From Rallus limicola (Eukaryota > Chordata > Aves > Gruiformes > Rallidae), in NCBI GenBank assembly GCA_022605955.1, contig JAKCOZ010000005.1, positions 7,040,001 to 7,104,000 of the forward strand: 64,000 nucleotides of DNA. The letters run 5' to 3'. The notes beneath the pieces were generated by a model. It was given only the letters and a program-made list of their open reading frames with translations. It had not been told where the DNA came from and ran no database searches. This document shows, one piece after another, positions 1 to 11,083 of this stretch. Each line of letters starts with the position of its first letter. Within the stretch, counting starts at the first letter, position 1. The position numbers and the translations under genes are program-made.

Positions 1-823
1 GTATTGGCCTTTCACAAAGACTTTTGTCTTAATCACTACTTCCTTTAGCTCTGCAAGAACTTACCAAAAGCCTTAATCATTCACAGTTTCTTCTGCTTTC
101 AGGTCCACATTTCTACTGATTTGTTCTGCACATTTTTTCTACAATAAATCGCCTGGCATTATTGGTCCCATGTGGCTGCATGCCTTTCATTTTTGTGAAC
201 TAAAATCTAACCATCTCACTGACTGCAGCTGCTTTTAAATACACTTTGGTGTCAGCAGTGATTTACTTTTTAATTAAATTATTTTATTTTAGTTGAGTGG
301 TCCTATTGTTTTCTTAAGAGCTGCTTTAAAGGCAGTGTTCAAATAAATGAAGCGTCAGCATCTGAGCAAGGAAAACAAATTAGTTTACCATTTCTTAGCA
401 AAAGAATTTGCTACAATAACATTCTTGATGAAAATACCACCACACTTCCCAAATCTTTGTCATTTTAGTATGATGATTAGGGGGTAATTTACTCAAAGTA
501 TGTTCTGGCTGAGAATTCTTGGAAGATTCCTGATAAAAAGACCAGAAGGGACAATACAAAGATAGGATTCTTTCTATGTCTCTTCCAAAAGCCTAAGAGA
601 TTTGTTACCAGTTTTCTATTATAGTTGCCATGACAAGTTCTGATCCAGTGGTCACCAAAATTAAAGGCCAGGGATTTGATCTTAGTAGAAGGTCCATTTT
701 TGTCCTCTGATACGTGTATGTAATTTCTGTTGTCTGCTGGAGCACATTTATGCTGTATCTGATGCAAAACTGAGCGTATAGGTAAACTGGTATTTCTCCA
801 GGGAGAGATTATAATCAGTAAAC

Positions 824-882
824 CCAGAAACATCACAATCACAAAATCACAAAACAATCACAAAACCAGAAACATCACAATC
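824..882. repeat. 17-bp direct duplication, 42-bp period
   Basis: The 17-mer CCAGAAACATCACAATC occurs at 824-840 and again, identically, at 866-882. The DNA between is built from ATCACAAAA-like units, so this looks like a local tandem or slippage duplication. No function is implied. Confidence 0.85.
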
Positions 883-1574
883 CACTGCAAAAATGTACTC
901 TGCAATGGAAATGTTAAGCATGTAAAAATTTGTGAATGAGGAAGGTACAAATTTTTCCATGTTTTGTTGAGTTGGTTTTAGCCAGTATTTCTTAAAAAAA
1001 TATACTGTGAATGCAGGATATATACTGTTTCTTTGACACATACACTGGTTTTAGATCAGGTAATTATTCTCAGTTTCTATACTATGATCACTATTAATTT
1101 AGTCACTATTAATCTGGATGAATGAAGCACATGGAATTGTACATTTTTGTAACGGTATTTTTATATAGGATATATGGAATTGAAAAGTAGCCAAAATAAT
1201 AATTGTGACCTTTCCTCCTGTTTCTATGTATTTGCAAAAAAAACCCCAAAAACAATGGAAAACCAAACAAAACCCAAGCAGTGCAGGGCAAGGCTAACTT
1301 TATGAGGTGTGGTGTGAAGTAGGGTGTGGTTTCTTTTTTTCTTTTCCCCAGTTACCTTTATTCTTCTTAAAGTCTTTTTCTGTTCCTTGCTGTAGTCATC
1401 TTCAAAAGAACAGAAAGGAGGGGAAAAGGGGAAGAAGCAGATGTTTTAGGCTAATGAGCAAATAACAACAAAGTAGTTGCCATGAGGGTCTTAACATTAT
1501 TTGCTTATTCAGTCCTAGAAATTAGTTTGGTTGCTGAAAAATATGAAAAAAAATAGGGAAGATAATTTTTCTAG

Positions 1575-1646
1575 GAGCCATTTGCAACCTGTATCCTCTT
1601 TGACCAATCAACTCTGAAGGTGCAGGTCCAGGAAGAAGCCAAATTG
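1575..1646 (+). other. Candidate 72-nt exon (unverified)
   Basis: The stretch follows a pyrimidine-rich AATTTTTCTAG that resembles a splice acceptor. It is followed by G|GTAAGACC, a good donor. The 72 nt are 24 codons, open in the frame that starts at the first base (EPFATCILFDQSTLKV then QVQEEAKL), so the exon would be symmetric, phase 0-0. I recognise no protein family. Such combinations also arise by chance in non-coding DNA, and no neighbouring exon was found, so this is a weak call. Confidence 0.15.
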
Positions 1647-4344
1647 GTAAGACCAGCAAGACCATACCGAGACAACATTGACAACAAGGGTCTCCCAACT
1701 ACCCATTAACCAGACACAGCTCTGGTTGAGACTGAGTTGTGACTATCATCTCCTTACTTTTCTGGAGATGTCCAAACTGCAGATGCCCTCTTGCTCTCCT
1801 TGTAGCCATGTTTAGTACTGTGATGATCTGGTTTTAAATCTTTTCTGACTGCTTTTAAAGAGCACAAAACTATGGAATGAAAGTAGAAAAAACCCACAGA
1901 TAAATGCAAAACATGTAACAAATTAAATTTTGGGTATAAACACTTCCTTTTGGAGATAGATATTTATCTACCAGAACTGAAAGCTTTGCAAGCATTTCAT
2001 TGGATATAATGTAAGTTTTGTTATTAAAACCAACAGGTTAAGCATTTGTTCCTACTGTGATCTCTTACTACTATTAAGGTGGGGAGCTCTTACAGCATTC
2101 ATTATCTCTACATGTTTTGAGATTTTCATCTGCTTGTTTGCCTAGGCAAAGGAGAGAAGGTATATGTAGGAGCTCTATCATTCTGCAGCTCATAGAAGGC
2201 TTCATGAACACACAGTACCAGCATTTCAGAATCTCTATCCCCTACATACCACTTAACTCCATTCTCTTTACAACAGCAGTAGCTCTGACCTGTCAGAAAT
2301 CTCTAGACCCTGACATGACTTATAAATTAATTACCTGAAGCATAATCATTAGGAAAATAAATTCAAACATCATAATTTCACTATTTCCTTAACATTCTGT
2401 GGGAAAAAGAACATGTAGGAAGTTTTCATGTCCACATGTAAAAGTTTTTATGTGAGAAAACCAGGTGAAAAAATACTTTTGAGGGGATTTCAGTGAATAC
2501 AGTATTTCAGTCACATGGATTTATATTGAGCACCATAATAACTGATTCTGTGAAGTGAGGCAATCTCACCACCAAAATGTCAGGGATTTTTGTTCGTAAT
2601 GATACAAAGTCAAAGATGGGAGTCATCTCTGCATTTGGAAAGTATTTGGAAAGTGCCTGGAATATTTTAGGCTTGAAGCCTAATACAGTAAAATTGATGT
2701 ATTCAGCGACTCAGGGTGTCTGCAGCTTTAGGGTCTTTAGATAGTCAGGTGCCACATGATAGTCACACACATATTGCAAGTGCCAAGAACCACCTGTCTA
2801 GGTGCATGAAATTTAGTTATATTTGCAATCACCATGGTTAAAGGAACTATGACAGATTCTTCAAGATTGTATCCTCTTCTCCCTTTTACTATGCTACAGA
2901 TATTTCTGGGTGTTCTGACATCTAAAACTATTTAATCTTGATTAATTTGGAGACAATAAGGAGGAAATAAGATTCTGAGAAGTAGTATGGTTATTGCTGA
3001 CCCCAACTCAGAAAATTTTAAAAGGAGGGAATAGTGGATCCATTTATCTAAAAGTAAAACCTGCAAAATAGATTGCTAAGGGCTTCCATGAATCAAAAAG
3101 GACCATTCTATAGAAGAAGATTGGAATAAAAGGTAAAATAATCTTCAACCTCAAAACTGGAGAGCCAGTTGCTGTAGGACACGCTGCCAGTTCCTACCAA
3201 ACTCCCAGATCTCACAGAAGACAAAGACCCAAAAGAGACATCTAATAGGAACCACTTGGAACACACTGCTAAACCTGTTTGGAAATGTGTGCTTGTTTAT
3301 ATTTTAACTTAAGATCCATTGGATGAATCTGCACTCTCGAGAAGCAAGATGCCCAACTTTCTGTAGAATCCCTTGTATTTAGTGTGCTTTCCCCAAACCT
3401 GGGCTTTTATTCCAAGGTTGTGAAGATGGAATGCTTTACAAGGAAATTGGTCTTGGAAAATGTAGTTCTTAAAATCAAGCTATTGTTATTAATAAGGTGT
3501 GATTGAGGAAATTCCAAGACGATTAGCTTGCAGTGATGGAAGATGGGATTTTCCATTTTATTTGGAGACAGCTTTCCTTAAAACCACTTAAGTGGAAATA
3601 ATCAATTGCTTATTCATCTTCGAAGCATAATTTCTTTTGGAATGCAATATAACTTAGGGACTTATTGTTAAATAAAGTGCCTGAAATAATTCTCCTACCA
3701 CATGTCTGGGTGTCTGTGGAACAATCTCTCCCAAACACCATCAACTGATCAATTAGCATGAAACTGGCTAATACTTTTTCCAGTCTTTTCTTATTCATGC
3801 ATTTCTTCTTTAACATCTGCCTGATGCATGTTCCGTATTTTAGCTTATGACAGTAAAGGACTTACTCTCATCAAAGTATATAGGATTTGAGGGAGCTAAA
3901 GTTCAGTAAGAGCTTATATATCAAAATGTTTAACAGTTCTAGGCTGTTTTGTAAGTGAGCATATCATCACAATAAAAAACAAGACATTGCTATCTGATAA
4001 GAATTATGAATTTATTAATTATACACACATATCTGCAAGGCAGAGTTCTTCTCATAAAGTTCTTATTGTCAGAAGAATGGAGCTCAGAATCCTGAATTGC
4101 ACCTAATCTTGTGCAGACAAATTTAGAATATAGTACTTCTGGTACATTTTCTTAAAATGAAAACAATCATGCCAATAGATTGAGAAATTATTTTTAAAAA
4201 AAACAGACCTCTATTTATTGAAATAGCAGTTCTAGCCATTAATAGCCTTTAAAAGTTAGCATTACTTTTAGAATTCTGCTTCTTTCTATATATAACACAG
4301 CTTTTCAGTAATACATTTCAACCTGCTATTGGAGTGCTGTAATT

Positions 4345-4865
4345 TTGTTTCGGTTTAACCCAGCAGGCAGCTAAAACCACCACACAGCTGTTTGCTCACA
4401 GCCAGCCCAGCGGGGTGGGGAAGAGAATTGGAGAATGAAAGGGAAAAAATTCTGCGTTGAGATAAAGACAGTTGAAAAGGACAGAAAGCAGCATAATAAT
4501 AATAATAGTAGTAATAATAATAGAATAATATAGAAAACAAGTGATACATGGCACAACTGCAGCTCTGACTGATACCCAGAGAGTTCCTGAGCTGCAGTCA
4601 GACAACCTGCAAGCGTCCCTCAATTATATACTGGGCATGACATCATATGATACAGAATGACCCTTTGGCCAGTTTTGGTCAGCTGTCCTGGCTGTGCCCC
4701 CTACCAGCACAAGATGGTATTTGGTGGGTCTATAGCAACCTGCTATATGCCTGTTTCAAGAACAAGCAGGTCTTTTGTTAATAAAGACATTCAGATCATA
4801 AGCACTAAAACTAAGCTTAGTCCCATAATGCTGCAGCAATTAACATTAATTGATTTTTATACATG
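4345..4865 (-). mobile_element. Solo LTR of an avian endogenous retrovirus
   Basis: The left part, from about 4352 (CGGTTTAACCCAGCAGGCAG), matches the inverted 3' end of an LTR family common in neoavian genomes. Further recognisable blocks follow in the expected order: an inverted AGAGAATTGG block, GTTGAGATAAAGACAG at 4456-4471, a TAA-rich middle at 4493-4531, and GACATCATATGATA followed by CCCTTTGGCCAGTTTTGGTCAGC. The last block reaches about 4715. From 4715 to about 4865 the match is weaker, so the right border is approximate. No gag, pol or env sequence flanks it, and no second LTR lies nearby, so it is a solo LTR left by LTR-LTR recombination. The family assignment is from memory. Many substitutions and the lost terminal TG/CA indicate age. 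Confidence 0.75.
4493..4531. repeat. Imperfect (TAA)n tract inside the LTR
   Basis: This is a run of TAA units interrupted by TAG. It lies where this LTR family normally has a TAA/ATT-rich segment, so it probably derives from the LTR rather than from an independent microsatellite insertion. Confidence 0.8.
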
Positions 4866-7800
4866 ATATGGGATATAGGAGAAATAGTATTGCAATTCTG
4901 TCTTCTTGTTTGTGTTTTACTTCTTGTGTGTTGGTTCATGTGCAGTTTTACCTGTCTTGCTACTCCCATTTTCTCCCCATGTATTTTTAACATCCTGTTG
5001 TCTTTCAACTGGACAGTTGCCTAGGGCATGGATTACCTCTGTCTTGAACACCTATAAAAATATAACACATCTTGCCTAGAGGCACTGGTCAGGTTTTTAA
5101 GGCACTGCTGCTGCATGAAAAATCAATACTACCTGGTATAGCAGAAAGGAATGAAGGTTGTTAAACATGAAACCATTTAGGAATTAACAGAGTTTCTTCC
5201 CAATTCCCTTCCCTTGCCTTTGTTGATTGTCCAAAAGGATTTACTCTGAGGGACAGCAGATGGTTTCTCTCCATAGGATAAATTAGTCTCTGTTGCTGTA
5301 GCTAGACTAATGTAAAGCCAGTTTGGGCATTTCTCCACTAGGCTACAGCTACTAAACCACAGGATGGGTAAAGACAGGTAATATTTCACATCATAATACT
5401 CATCTTTAGGGAATACTCAGTCTCTGCAATTTATCTGTTTAAACACCTGTTAGTTTTGAGTCACCTTAGGTCATTGCACGCTAACCACAATGCGCCCAAG
5501 CTGCTATGCTTTCAGAGGAAGTATCCTGTGCACCTTATTCCCATACATTCCTTGCCATTACTGGTCAACTCCTAGTTAGAAGGACCTTCAATCTATCTAA
5601 TCCACCAAAGCAGTTATTGTATTGTTAAATACCAGAAACTGTGACTGGCAGAAACGATGAGTCAAACACAAAATTCTACCATCTCATCTAAAGCCACAAC
5701 CACATGCAGCTGTCAGGAAGGAACAAGTTCTTACCCCAGGATGACGAACAGGGAGAGAAACAGGAGAAAGAGAAAGGAGATGGAAGAAGAGACAGTGTTT
5801 TGATTAAGGCAACATGCTAAAGCACAATGTTAAGGCACTATGTGTTACATACCCTTTTATTAGGGTGACATGCGTTAGATACGGAAGGCTGTTCTGAAAT
5901 GCACTATGTCAATCAAGGGTTAATAACATTACAGTTGGGTGGCAATTTGGCTGTGAAAAAAATATAGGTGAACAGAGATTGAAGAAATACATATTTGTTT
6001 TGATTAATTCCTTCAAAATTTAGGCAGCTTTCTGCTGGAAATATGCTTGGTTTCCCATCTAGCAAGCTGCTTGGGAGCCTGGGATCTCATTTAATTTGCT
6101 CATGACTGGTACTTAAAAGTCTCACAAATCCAGGAGCACACTGCATATGTTCCTAAAGGGGGCTCAGCTTTTTGCTCAAGCCATGACTTTTAGGTTTTTT
6201 TGGCTGCCAGCCATGGAGTTGAAATGAGGCTCATTCTCCCTGCTGCAGTTCTGAGTTTCCAAGCTGCTTAATGTGTGTTCTGCTGGCTGGATGTGGCAGC
6301 TGCCCAGAGGAAAAAGCCAGGGAATTGTAGGCTTCTTGCAGTGCTGGGAACTTTGCCTGAATTTAAGACTCTTCCATAACCTCGGCCAATTTTCTGAGAG
6401 TTGAAGACAGCCAGTACTGTCTCACTTTTGGAAAACAAACATACAAACCAAAGCCCCCACACAAAACAGCCAAACAGAACTAGAAAAACATATTCCAGTT
6501 CACTGGAAAAGCAAACGTTGTGCTACTGAACAGCTATGAACAGCTTATGTAGCTGTCAGGCCACTCTCTGAGTTCAGCCACTATTCCCATTGTCCATGGA
6601 TGTCAGAGTGCATGGACTCTGTGACTGGAGAAACTCAAATACCTGAGATTCAGGAAGATCATCTTAAAATGCTTCATACTTTTTATAAATCATGTATGAA
6701 TACTTGGGAATACCCTCCTTAAAAACATTATCATGCCTCTGTATTTCCATAGACTCTTACTACTGATTAGGAGATTAAAATGCAGAAAGAGCTTTTATCA
6801 AGAAGAAAAAGTAGTTCTGTACCATCCGTGAGCAAATTAGCATCATAAACTGGATTTCTAAATACATCTTAAAGAGCAACAGCTGTTATTAAGCCACTGG
6901 ATATTTTGGCTTAAAAAAGACCAAAGAAGTAGGCAATAGTCTCATTTAAACAGGATGCAGAAGGGACTTGGGAGGCAGGATTATCATCTACATTAGGCAT
7001 GGATGAAAAGCAAGCTCCAATACTGTCTCCTTGAACATCTAAACCCCATCCTGTGCATAGAAACTGTTAGAAAGAGGTGAAAAGAACATGTGAAAGTGGT
7101 CTTGGTTTGGATCCTCTGGGCGCTTTTTGAGAAGCACATGGGTCTACCTTGCATGAAAAGTGCATCCTGTTAACAAACCCCCCAGCAAAACTTCAGGTGT
7201 GTATATCTGAGTGACACTAACTTACTTCAGCCAACCAAAGCTGAGGTGTTTCAGTATCCCTTATGTGTCAAAAGAAGTTAAACCTACTCTTGTCTTTTGC
7301 TGGTGTGAAATCATATTTTCAGTACTTAAAACCACATATTTGATTTTCTTAAGATAAGTTGGCAGTAATCAGGAGTTTATGCAAATAAAATTATTTGTAT
7401 GATCAGCTTATATGTACGCTTATGCAAGCCTAACTGCAAACCTGGCCTCTGAAGCATATACCGGTTAAATAAAAAGATGTGTGCGCTGTATTTGGTAACA
7501 CAGACTTCCTATGAATAAAAGTCTTACTGAAAGCAGTATTTCCCAGTTTTCATTTTGGAAAAGATTGCAGTGCAACCCTCTGAGATGAAAGAAAGAGTTT
7601 GTTATCCTCCCCGCCCAAATACTATGGTTTGGCATGCTTAGGCACAAAACTACCTCAAGAGGAAAAATCAGGTTGAATGCTGAAGAGAAGATGGTAGATG
7701 TTCAAAGATTCTAACAAATGTATACATGCTTACAGATGCTTTTTGTTGACAGTCTTTAAATATTTAATTCTCTTATTTGACTCAAAGATCATTCTGCTCT

Positions 7801-10324
7801 CCAAAGAAAGAGAAAAATCTTAGCTTCTAACTGTTTCAGTCTGAGGAAAAAAAAAATGAACTCTCCAACTCAATACTTCTCTACTTTGACCTTTTTAAAA
7901 CCCACTGAAAATTCAATTTTTCACAGCTGGTCATTAATTGAGTAACAAAACAATTTCCTCTTTGTTCTGTTCATGGTGACTTATTAGATTGTACGCTGCT
8001 CATGAAAGCGAACATCAATTATTGCTGTGTACTTTGCTTATGAACATGGTTTCACTGCTAAGCTTACTGTACCTATCATCCGTGTGTGTACTAATTTACA
8101 ATGTTGCAGATGGATTCAGTGAGGATGTGACTGTAAATGCGTAAATGTGAGTGCTGTTCATACGTGGAGATGTTCATAAATGAGTTGCATGTGTTTGAAC
8201 CGAACTGTCAATTAAAAAAGCTTGGATGCTTTTCCCTTGGCAAAGAGCTATACTCAGTAATATGTTTATAAACAGATTTACATAGCTTTTAATATTCTAT
8301 TTTTCCCAGATGATGCAGTAAACATTAAAATACATTTGTGATGAGCCATACATATAAACAAAATAAAACTCACAATTAAAAAAAAAAGTAGAAAAATAAA
8401 CATAATAAAAAACAATGGAGCAGAAAAAATAAGCCATCAGCCATATGCTGACTTTGAATACATCTGATTCATTGGCAGCTTCTGTGACTTTGCACAAGTC
8501 GTGTGACCATAACTCAAGGGAAGGACATTTAGGCCACCGGCCCGAGCCCTGGCAGGTCTGAGACTAAAAGAATGTAAATATTCCCCAAACCCCTCTTTCC
8601 CACATTCATTCTCATTTATATGTTGAAGGCACTTTGCCTGCAAATTCAGAACAAGCCCTAAAACAAAACACTGAAAGAGTAGGAAGGTTTTGAGGTTCAT
8701 TTGAATTTTATTCAACCTAAAATAGGTTTTATGGGTATTTTAAAATTGTTTTTTAATTTCTTTATTTCTAGACATTTTTCTTTAGAATTACCAGTGACCC
8801 AAAAGTTTAGTTATTGCTAGGTTTAAATGCATTAGCCACTTAGCCATAATGCTGGTTGTTATAGTGCTTATTATACTGTAACATCACATTATATAAGATT
8901 GCTGTATTACAGTGTCTTAAAGTTTGTTACAGCATTCATAAAATACTACAATGAACTATGGTTCCTTTTCAACAATGAAAGGAAGGAAGATGCTGTGCAT
9001 TAGTATGTAACTATATGGGAGTGAGATACCACTTTGGGAAAAACATATTCAAAATGATGACAAAAATCTTGTAGGCTTTGCAGAAGAGCTGGCTGGCACG
9101 AGAGGTTCTTCCTTTTTTTCTGTTCTGCAGGCGGCACCCAGTTATTTGTTAAAGTCTGGGGACTGCTACATTCTCATAAGCCCTCACATGGCTCTTTGCA
9201 TTCTAAGGATGCCAGAGCACTTTAAGCAACTTCAAGAAGTGAACAGGTTTGACAGTTTTTGCCTGAAGTTATTGTTTATCTCTCAGGTCTTTGTCAGTAA
9301 TAAACAACTCCATTACTTCACCTCAGAAACAAAGAATAGGTGGGGTAATTGGGCTTTGGGGATTTTGATAGCCTTTTTTTGTTTTCTTATTATTATTTGG
9401 ACCTACAGAGTATATCCTAGCTACAAGATGATGAACATGATACTTTCAAGGTTTATAGGATTATTACCTTATACGATGACATATCAGAAGAGCACAGAGC
9501 TTCTACGTGCTTTTGTGTGCGATACAGCTATTTGCAGGTGGAGCAACTTTTAAATGGATCTTTTCTCAAACCAGCTAGTGAATATATCTATAACCTATAT
9601 TCAAAGAAAAATACCTGTTGTCTTTTCCTTTGAAAATGCCTTGGTTCCTTAGAGCCAGAGGAGGACATGAGTCAATTTGAAATAGGTCTTTCATAAATGT
9701 AAACTATGCTCAGCTATGACCACCCTCTCTGGAACTAAGGGGTATTTTCCTTTATAAACTGCAACCATATTTGTATTAAATGTCTCTTATCTTGGAATGA
9801 GCCATAAAACAGACTATTCTCTTTCTGTTACTCTGGTGAGATGAAAGTGAAAGAATAAAAGCAAACCAAAAAATCCATCAAAAAGTCTTCTACAAGGAAG
9901 TCAAAGCCTCTCACCTGATATGATTTCAGTCTGGTAACTGCTTTTATGTGTGTAAATACTCATATTTTGCACAACTTTTGAGCTCTGAGGTACTAGAAAC
10001 CTAAGATATGAAAATAGAGCAGAGAAGACAAAAACTGCAACATCTTGGTGAAGGAAGATGTAGTTGAGAGTTAATTCTAAAATTGAGCTATAGAATTCAG
10101 TTCCATGCCAGAACATTACCTTGCTTAAACTATCACAGTGTTTATAAAGGTATTTAGATGCTTTACTCCTATCACAACTAGTTTCTAAAAAGTTAGGATA
10201 ATCCTTTTCTGTCTTGTAGAAAGCTTTTGCATGTAAGTATTATATTTCATCCTTGGAAAATACAGTCCTGAGAGGTGTATGAGTGAATGGCACAGTCCTG
10301 CTTTCACAGATGGTGGTACAGCAC
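4866..10324. other. Unique AT-rich non-coding DNA
   Basis: No gene or mobile element is recognised. The longest frame is 135 codons on the plus strand at 9146-9553, with no recognisable domain. A stretch at about 7920-8230 mixes AT-rich homeodomain-like cores with several isolated CpGs and could be a conserved non-coding element, but this cannot be judged without an alignment. A strong acceptor-like pyrimidine run ends at 9130 and is discussed under findings. Confidence 0.65.
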
Positions 10325-11083
10325 ATGGGTGTGCTGCTATTCAAAGGGGCCTTGGCAGGCTGGAGAAATGGGCCAACAGGAACCTTACGAAGTTCAAAAA
10401 AGGGAAATACAAAGTCCTGCTCCTGGAGAGAAACACCAGTACAGACCACGTGGGTTGACTGTCTGGAAAGTTGCTTTGCTATTGGACAAGAAGGTCACCA
10501 TGACCAAGAAAAATGACCTTGTGGCAAAGACAACCAACAGTTTCTAGGGCTGCATTAGGCAAAGCATTGTCAATGTGTCAAGGAAGGTCATCCTTTCCCT
10601 CTCCTCAGCACGGCTGAGATTCTTTTGAGGCTGCAGGTCCAGTTCTGGGCTCCGCAGTACAAGAGAGACATTGACACAGTTAAGTGGGTCAGGTGAAGGT
10701 CACAAAGGTGACCAAGGGACCGAAGCATTTGTTAGGCAAGGAGAATCTGAGACTGCTCAGCCTGGAGAAGGCTCAAGGGGGTCAAAGTCCCAGTTATGCC
10801 CAGTGACAGAAGAGGTAATAGGCACAGACAAGAAATTCCATTTTAAAATACAAAAGCATTTTCAGCAGGGGGTGGTATTTGGGGTTATTTTTGTTCTCTG
10901 GAAGGGTGACCAAACACTGGCACCACTTGCCTAGAAAGGTTATGGAGGTTTTCTCTTTGGAGGATCTTAGAATGTGACTGGACATGTCCCTAAGCAAACT
11001 GCGTTGACTGACATTACTTTGAAGGGGGGGTTGTGCTACATGATCTTCAAGGTCCCTTCCAACTTCAACAATTCTGTGATTCT
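10325..11083 (+). mobile_element. CR1 LINE, 5'-truncated 3' portion
   Basis: This copy covers the last part of CR1 ORF2 and the 3' UTR. Recognisable CR1 blocks in order are: TGTGCTGCTATTCAAAGGGG, GGCTGGAGAAATGGGCCAAC followed by AGGAACCTTACGAAGTTC, GGGCTGCATTAGGCAAAGC, CCAGTTCTGGGCTCCGCAGT followed by ACAAGAGAGACATTGACAC, and GCTCAGCCTGGAGAAGGCTC. The 3' end is CTTCAAGGTCCCTTCCAAC followed by AATTCTGTGATTCT, the family's characteristic short terminal repeat. The reading frame is broken many times, so no protein is made. The 5' truncation is typical of LINE insertions. The left border is approximate, as homology fades around 10310-10330. Confidence 0.93.

Larger units (their letters stand above)
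1..4344. other. Unique AT-rich non-coding DNA
   Basis: No gene or recognisable mobile element is seen here. The longest frame, 122 codons on the minus strand at 489-857, has no recognisable domain and is probably chance. The stretch holds a 17-bp direct duplication at 824-882 and an A/C-rich tract at about 1236-1282. It also holds a 72-nt stretch at 1575-1646 with splice-like borders, listed separately. Confidence 0.7.

Noticed and set aside
489..857. 122-codon minus-strand open frame
   Set aside because: No domain, no splice context and no codon-use signal that I can see. Chance length for 64 kb of six-frame sequence.
9146..9553. 135-codon plus-strand open frame
   Set aside because: Hydrophobic and aromatic-rich peptide typical of translated AT-rich DNA, with no family recognised. 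Only its left part is kept as a weak exon-like finding.
10220..10232. 13-nt microexon between GTCTTGTAG and GTAAGTATT
   Set aside because: Too short to support, no coding meaning, adjacent to a CR1 insertion.
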